A stretch of 64,000 bases of DNA from Actinomyces sp. B33. GTDB lineage: Bacteria > Actinomycetota > Actinomycetes > Actinomycetales > Actinomycetaceae. Under the pieces are notes generated by a model. That model was not told where the DNA came from. It did no database searches and was given only the letters and a program-made list of their open reading frames with translations. This document shows positions 56,551 to 64,000 of this stretch, in pieces (positions within the stretch are counted from its first letter, which is position 1; each line of letters opens with the position of its first letter). The position numbers were made by a program, and so were the translations under genes. Where the stretch lies: the NCBI RefSeq assembly GCF_028437565.1, contig NZ_JAMRYR010000002.1, positions 403,333-467,332 on the forward strand, given 5' to 3'.

Positions 56551-57783
56551 ATGACGAACGGACCGATCGCCGGCTCGTGGGCCGAGCGCTACGCGCATTC
56601 GGTGATGAACACCTTCGGCGCCCCGCAGATGGTCCTCGCCTCGGGCGAGGGCGCGGTCGTCGTCGACGAGCACGGACGCGAATACCTGGACCTGCTCGGC
56701 GGGATCGCCGTCAACGCCCTGGGGCACGCGCACCCGCGGATCGTCGCCGCCGTGAGCGAGCAGCTCGCCCGGCTCGGCCATGTCTCGAACTTCTTCGCCA
56801 CCGAGCCCCAGATCCGGCTCGCCGAGCGCCTCATCGCCCTGGCCGGGGCCGGAGACTCCGGCCGGGTGTTCTTCACGAACTCCGGCACCGAGGCCAACGA
56901 GTGCGCCCTGAAGATCGTCAAGGCGCACGCGGCGGCCGCCGACCGCCCCCGGATCCTCGCCCTCGAGCACGCCTTCCACGGGCGCAGCACCGGAGCCCTG
57001 TCCCTGACGTGGAAGGACGCCTACCGCCGGCCCTTCGCCCCCCTGATCCCCGGCGTCGAATTCCTCCCGGCCGGCGACCCCGACGCCCTCGAGGCCGCCA
57101 TGGGGCCCGACGTCGCCGGCCTCTTCCTCGAACCGATCCAGGGCGAGGCCGGGGTCGTCGTCATCGACGACGACTACCTGCGCCTGGCGCGCGAGGTCAC
57201 GAGCCGCTGCGGGGCCCTCCTCGTCGTCGACGAGGTCCAAACCGGGATGGGGCGGACTGGCCGCTGGCTGGCCCACACCGCCTCAGGGATCGAGCCCGAC
57301 GTCGTCACCCTCGCCAAGGGGCTCGGCGCGGGCCTGCCCATCGGGGCCTGCCTGACCCGCGGCGCGGCCTCCAACCTCCTCCGGCCGGGACTGCACGGGA
57401 CGACCTTCGGCGGCAACCCCGTGTGCGCGGCCGCCGGCCTCGCCCTCATCGAGACGATCGAGGACGAGGGCCTCCTCGAGCGCTGCCGCCTCCTCGGCGA
57501 GCGGTGGGGGGCCGAGCTGCGCGCCGCCGGAGTCCCCGGACTCGTCGAGGTCAGAGGACGGGGCCTGCTCCTCGGCCTCGAATTCGACGCCCCCATCGCC
57601 GCGCACCTCGTCGCGCTCGCCCGCGACGCCGGGTTCATCATCAACGCCACCGGGCCCGCCACCGTGCGCCTCGCCCCGCCGCTGATCCTCACCGACGCCC
57701 AGGCGGATTCCTTCACCCGGGCACTCCCCGCCCTCGCTGGCCGGGCGCTCTCAGAACAGCAGGAGGAGGGGGCCCATGCCTGA
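56551..57783 (+). CDS. argD: Acetylornithine aminotransferase
   Basis: PLP-dependent class III aminotransferase, 410 residues. Motifs are GGIAVNALGHAHP, FFTNSGTEANECALK, FHGRS-GALSLT, VDEVQTGMGRTG and the PLP-lysine segment VVTLAKGLGAGLPIGA, then TFGGNPVCAA. It starts 13 bases after argJ with AAGGAGG, leaving no room for argB. Its 3' end overlaps argR by eight bases. Confidence 0.95.
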   Translation: MTNGPIAGSWAERYAHSVMNTFGAPQMVLASGEGAVVVDEHGREYLDLLGGIAVNALGHAHPRIVAAVSEQLARLGHVSNFFATEPQIRLAERLIALAGAGDSGRVFFTNSGTEANECALKIVKAHAAAADRPRILALEHAFHGRSTGALSLTWKDAYRRPFAPLIPGVEFLPAGDPDALEAAMGPDVAGLFLEPIQGEAGVVVIDDDYLRLAREVTSRCGALLVVDEVQTGMGRTGRWLAHTASGIEPDVVTLAKGLGAGLPIGACLTRGAASNLLRPGLHGTTFGGNPVCAAAGLALIETIEDEGLLERCRLLGERWGAELRAAGVPGLVEVRGRGLLLGLEFDAPIAAHLVALARDAGFIINATGPATVRLAPPLILTDAQADSFTRALPALAGRALSEQQEEGAHA

Positions 57784-58285
57784 CGCCGTCCCGCAGACCA
57801 AAACCGCCAGGCGTGAGACGATCCGGGCCCTCCTCGCCGAGGAGGCCATCGGGTCCCAGGAGAAGCTGCGCTCCCGACTGCGAGACCGGGGGATCGACGT
57901 CACCCAGGCCACGCTCTCGCGCGACCTCATGGACATGCGGGCGACGAAGGCCCGCGGCGCCGGCGGAGCCCTCATGTACTCCCTCCCCGAAGCCGACGAC
58001 GAGCGCGGCGCCGACCCCCGGGCGGCCCGGGTGCGCCTGGCGCGCTGGTGCCAGTCCCTCCTCGTCGCCTCCGTGCGCATCGGCAACCAGCTCGTCCTGC
58101 GCACCCCCGTCGGGGCCGCCAACCTCTTGGGATCGGCCATCGACGCCGTGCGCTTCGAGGAGATCGCCGGCACCATCGCCGGCGACGACACTCTCCTCGT
58201 CATCTGCCGTTCGGACGAGGAAGCACGCCTTCTCGAGTCCTCCCTGATGGAGCTCGCCGAACCCGGCGCCGGACCCGAACTCTGA
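57776..58285 (+). CDS. argR: Arginine repressor ArgR
   Basis: Winged-helix repressor of 169 residues that binds ARG boxes when loaded with arginine. The DNA-binding domain (8-75) includes the helix [20 protein letters not shown]. The C-terminal oligomerisation domain has [11 protein letters not shown] and [17 protein letters not shown], with the GT-AGDDT-L arginine-site motif. It overlaps argD, so argC promoter control gives autoregulation. argF, usually between argD and argR, is absent. Confidence 0.95.
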   Translation: MPDAVPQTKTARRETIRALLAEEAIGSQEKLRSRLRDRGIDVTQATLSRDLMDMRATKARGAGGALMYSLPEADDERGADPRAARVRLARWCQSLLVASVRIGNQLVLRTPVGAANLLGSAIDAVRFEEIAGTIAGDDTLLVICRSDEEARLLESSLMELAEPGAGPEL

Positions 58286-58338
58286 CGCCTCCAACGGGCC
58301 GCGCACGACCGCGGCCATCACATGAAAAGGACACCGAA

Positions 58339-59562
58339 ATGACGAACAGTAAGGACCGCGTGGTCCTGGCCTACTCCGGCGGACTCGACACCTCCGTCGC
58401 CATCGGGTGGATCGGCGAGCAGACCGGCCGGGAGGTCGTCGCCGTCGCCGTCGACGTCGGCCAGGGAGGGGAGGACCTCGAGGTGATCCGTCAGCGGGCC
58501 CTCGACTGCGGGGCCATCGAGGCCTACGTCGCGGACGCCCGCGACGAGTTCGCCGAGGAGTACTGCATGCCGGCCCTCAAGGCCAACGCCCTCTACGAGG
58601 GCAAGTACCCGCTGGTGTCCGCCCTGTCCCGCCCGGTCATCGTCAAGCACCTCGTGCACGCCGCCCGTGAGTTCGGCGCGACGACGGTCGCCCACGGATG
58701 CACCGGCAAGGGCAACGACCAGGTCCGATTCGAGGTGTCGATCACGTCGATGGCCCCCGACATGAACTGCATCTCCCCGGTCAGAGACCTCGCCCTGACC
58801 CGGGACGTCGCCATCGACTACGCCGAGAAGCACGATCTGCCGATCGAGACGACGAAGCACAACCCCTTCTCCATCGACCAGAACGTGTGGGGCCGAGCCG
58901 TCGAGACCGGATTCCTCGAGGACCTGTGGAACGCCCCCACGAAGGACGTCTACGTCTACACCGACGACCCGACGTACCCGCCGCTGCCCGACGAGGTCGT
59001 CATCTCCTTCGAGAAGGGCGTCCCGGTCGCGATCGACGGGCGCCGGGTCACCCCCCTCGAAGCGATCCAAGAGCTGAACCGCCGAGCGGGGGCCCAGGGC
59101 ATCGGGCGGATCGACATGGTCGAGGACCGGCTCGTCGGCATCAAGTCGCGCGAGGTCTACGAGGCCCCCGGCGCCGTCGCGCTCATCGAGGCCCACCAGG
59201 CCCTCGAATCGGTCACCCTCGAGCGCCTCCAGCGCCGCTACAAGCGGCAGATGGAGCAGACGTGGGGCGAACTCGTCTACGAGGCCCAGTGGTACTCGCC
59301 GCTCAAGCGCTCGATGGACGCGTTCATCGAGGACACTCAGACGTACGTGACGGGGGACATCCGCATGGTCCTCCACGGGGGGCGCGCCACCGTCAACGGG
59401 CGCAGGTCCGAGGCCTCCCTCTACGACTTCAACCTGGCGACGTACGAGACGGGCGACACCTTCGACCAGTCGTCCTCGCGGGGCTTCATCGACATCTACG
59501 GCCTCCAGTCCAAGCTCGCGGCCGCTCGCGACGTGCGGATGGGCGGTGGAGCCGGGTACTGA
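58339..59562 (+). CDS. argG: Argininosuccinate synthase
   Basis: Joins citrulline and aspartate with ATP, 407 residues. The PP-loop is [16 protein letters not shown] (9-24), followed by [29 protein letters not shown] and TYPPLPD. The ATG at 58339 has AAAAGGA about eight bases upstream. Its substrate citrulline would need ArgF, which is not in the window. A 15-bp hairpin follows. Confidence 0.97.
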   Translation: MTNSKDRVVLAYSGGLDTSVAIGWIGEQTGREVVAVAVDVGQGGEDLEVIRQRALDCGAIEAYVADARDEFAEEYCMPALKANALYEGKYPLVSALSRPVIVKHLVHAAREFGATTVAHGCTGKGNDQVRFEVSITSMAPDMNCISPVRDLALTRDVAIDYAEKHDLPIETTKHNPFSIDQNVWGRAVETGFLEDLWNAPTKDVYVYTDDPTYPPLPDEVVISFEKGVPVAIDGRRVTPLEAIQELNRRAGAQGIGRIDMVEDRLVGIKSREVYEAPGAVALIEAHQALESVTLERLQRRYKRQMEQTWGELVYEAQWYSPLKRSMDAFIEDTQTYVTGDIRMVLHGGRATVNGRRSEASLYDFNLATYETGDTFDQSSSRGFIDIYGLQSKLAAARDVRMGGGAGY

Positions 59563-59580
59563 GCCCTCCCGCCCGATGAC

Positions 59581-59614
59581 GGTGCGGGCCGGGCCCCGGG
59601 GCCCGGCCCGCACC
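59581..59614 (+). terminator. Terminator after argG
   Basis: A perfect 15-bp stem (GGTGCGGGCCGGGCC and its complement) with loop CCGG, followed by CGTTCATTG. It separates argG from the inserted O-antigen ligase gene. Confidence 0.8.
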
Positions 59615-59673
59615 CGTTCATTGCAGGTCGATCGCGATCCCCGATCGGTTCCGGACCCGACTCGACCGCCGAT

Positions 59674-59679
59674 TAGAAT
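59674..59679 (+). promoter_or_regulatory. -10 element of the O-antigen ligase gene
   Basis: TAGAAT ends nine bases before the ATG at 59688, so the mRNA leader would be at most two bases long. Confidence 0.5.
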
Positions 59680-59687
59680 CGTTCCCG

Positions 59688-62622
<2,935 letters not shown>

Positions 62623-62625
<3 letters not shown>

Positions 62626-62671
62626 ACTTGCCGCGCCCGATCCCGGGCGCCGTGGAGGAAGGATTGAATCC
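62623..62671 (+). promoter_or_regulatory. tyrS promoter and leader
   Basis: TAGACT (62623-62628) over the argH stop is a good -10; the roughly 37-base leader holds GAGGAAGGA before the GTG. No T-box or other riboswitch shape was seen. Confidence 0.5.
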
Positions 62672-63934
62672 GTGACGGATCTGTTGGACGAACTGCAGTG
62701 GCGCGGCCTCGTGGCCCAGCACACCGATCTGGAGGCTCTGCGCGAGCACCTGGCGGCGGGGCCGGTGACCTTCTATTGCGGGTACGATCCGACGGCCGCC
62801 TCGCTCCATCACGGGCATCTCGTCCAGCTGATCCTCATGCGCCATCTCCAGCTGGCCGGCCATCGGCCTCTGGCGCTCGTGGGAGGGGCAACCGGTCAGA
62901 TCGGGGACCCGCGACAGTCGGGCGAGCGCCAACTCCAGCCGACGGAGGTGGTCCGCGGGTGGGCGGACAACCTGCGCGCCCAGATCTCGCGGTTCCTCGA
63001 TTTCGAGGGGCCGGCGGCGGCGACGATGGTCAACAACCTCGACTGGACGCAGGAGATGTCGGCCATCGATCTGCTGCGCGGGGTCGGCAAGCACTTCCGG
63101 ATCGGGACGATGCTCGCGAAGGATATCGTCGCCCGCCGTTTGGCCTCGGACGAGGGGATCTCGTACACGGAGTTCAGCTACCAGGTGCTCCAGGCCAATG
63201 ATTTCCTCGAGCTCTTCCGGCGTCACGGCTGCACGCTCGAGACGGGGGGGAACGACCAGTGGGGGAACATGCTCGGTGGGGTCGAGCTGATCCACAAGGT
63301 CGAGGGCGCCCAGACGCATGTGCTGACGACGCCGATCATCACGAAGTCGGACGGGACGAAGTTCGGTAAGTCCGAGGGCGGGGCGATCTGGCTCGATCCG
63401 ACGATGATGAGCCCGTACGCCTTCTACCAGTTCTGGTTGCAGGTCGCCGATGCGGACGTCATCCGTTTCCTCAAGATCTTCACCTTCCTGGATCGCGAGT
63501 CGATCGGGGCCCTGGAGGCCGAGGTCGCCGAGCGGCCGCATCAGCGCGCGGCTCAGCGGGCGCTGGCCGAGGAGGTGACGCGTTTGGTCCACGGGGACGC
63601 CGAGTTGGCGCGCGTGCTGGCCGCGACGCAGGCTCTGTGGGGCGGGGGGGACCTCAGGGAGATCGACGAGGCGACGTTGACCGCGGCGACAGCGGACCTT
63701 CCGCGGGCGACGCTGACGGTGGGGTCTTCGACGATCATCGATGCGCTCGTCGACACGGGGCTGGAGAAGGGGCGCGGGGCTGCTCGCCGCACGGTCGCCG
63801 CGGGCGGCGCCTCGGTGAACAACGTCAAGGTGGTCGATGAGGACGCGCCGTTGAGCGAGGCCGGCCTGCTCGCGGGGGGGCGGGTCCTGATCCGCAAGGG
63901 CCGCCGTCATCTCGCGGTCGTCGATTTCGGCTGA
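62672..63934 (+). CDS. tyrS: Tyrosyl-tRNA synthetase
   Basis: Class I synthetase charging tRNA-Tyr, 420 residues. The HIGH-type motif is HHGH (46-49), the KMSKS-type loop is KFGKS (230-234), and the Tyr-pocket segments YCGYDPTA and YQVLQANDF are present. A C-terminal S4 RNA-binding domain spans about 350-420. The GTG at 62672 is set by GAGGAAGGA and the family N-terminus. Confidence 0.97.
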   Translation: MTDLLDELQWRGLVAQHTDLEALREHLAAGPVTFYCGYDPTAASLHHGHLVQLILMRHLQLAGHRPLALVGGATGQIGDPRQSGERQLQPTEVVRGWADNLRAQISRFLDFEGPAAATMVNNLDWTQEMSAIDLLRGVGKHFRIGTMLAKDIVARRLASDEGISYTEFSYQVLQANDFLELFRRHGCTLETGGNDQWGNMLGGVELIHKVEGAQTHVLTTPIITKSDGTKFGKSEGGAIWLDPTMMSPYAFYQFWLQVADADVIRFLKIFTFLDRESIGALEAEVAERPHQRAAQRALAEEVTRLVHGDAELARVLAATQALWGGGDLREIDEATLTAATADLPRATLTVGSSTIIDALVDTGLEKGRGAARRTVAAGGASVNNVKVVDEDAPLSEAGLLAGGRVLIRKGRRHLAVVDFG

Positions 63935-64000
63935 GCAGCTGCCGCGCGTCGAACCGGTAGGGCTGTTGCGGCGAATGTGATCGGCCCCACTCATGCGGGC
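63935..64000. other. Sequence after tyrS, nothing recognised
   Basis: These last 66 bases contain no full gene, tRNA or clear terminator. The window ends too early to tell what follows. Confidence 0.5.

Overview
The window is a GC-rich (roughly 70% by eye) stretch of actinobacterial chromosome. Gene order and family content point to an Actinomyces/Schaalia-like member of Actinomycetales. The markers are the block lepB-rnhB-DUF2469-yraN-comM-dprA-xerC-M23-rpsB-tsf-pyrH-frr-cdsA-rlmN-dxr-rip-ispG-proS, the actinobacterial families DUF2469, DUF3145 and DUF3052, a polyphosphate glucokinase, and frequent GTG starts and 4-bp ATGA/GTGA overlaps. No insertion sequence, prophage, CRISPR array or rRNA gene is visible. 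This is mostly core genome with a few accessory insertions.

Layout. 0-6.3 kb: SRP protein ffh, an amidohydrolase overlapping it, then rpsP-khpA-rimM-trmD-rplS. TrmD carries a fused C-terminal GNAT acetyltransferase domain. 6.3-12.9 kb: signal peptidase, RNase HII, DUF2469, YraN, ComM, DprA, XerC and a secreted M23 protein. 13-21.5 kb: rpsB-tsf, then pyrH-frr-cdsA-rlmN-DivIVA-like-dxr-rip. 21.5-24 kb: an aldo/keto reductase and an amylase-family hydrolase interrupt the usual rip-ispG order. 24-29.7 kb: ispG, two small uncharacterised genes, proS, def, DUF3145 and a degenerate acyl-carrier-like gene that lacks the phosphopantetheine serine. 29.7-35.5 kb: aspA, tdk, aceE (minus strand) and DUF3052. 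35.6-39.3 kb: tRNA-Val(UAC), then an accessory locus of two paralogous multi-spanning membrane proteins and a membrane-anchored SRPBCC-like protein, arranged divergently. This is my main candidate for an undescribed system.

39.3-44 kb (minus strand): type II NADH dehydrogenase, then lipB-lipA-AMP-ligase with 4-bp overlaps. 44-49.7 kb: Nif3-like and coiled-coil proteins, yaaA, RNase P RNA, polyphosphate glucokinase, map and panB. 49.9-54.2 kb: pheS-pheT and a flavodoxin. 54.3-62.6 kb: the arginine cluster argC-J-D-R-G-(O-antigen ligase)-H, without argB or argF, preceded by a tandem ArgR-like site overlapping a probable leaderless promoter. 62.7-63.9 kb: tyrS.

How the genes work together. Translation and ribosome maturation (rpsP, rimM, trmD, rplS, rpsB, tsf, frr, rlmN, def, map, rnpB, proS, pheST, tyrS) and protein export (ffh, lepB, rip) dominate. 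dxr and ispG belong to the non-mevalonate isoprenoid pathway. lipAB make the lipoyl cofactor needed by the pyruvate dehydrogenase complex, whose E1 is aceE. Several genes have a TANNNT-like hexamer exactly seven bases before the start codon, which suggests leaderless transcripts. All assignments come from reading the sequence; no database search was run.
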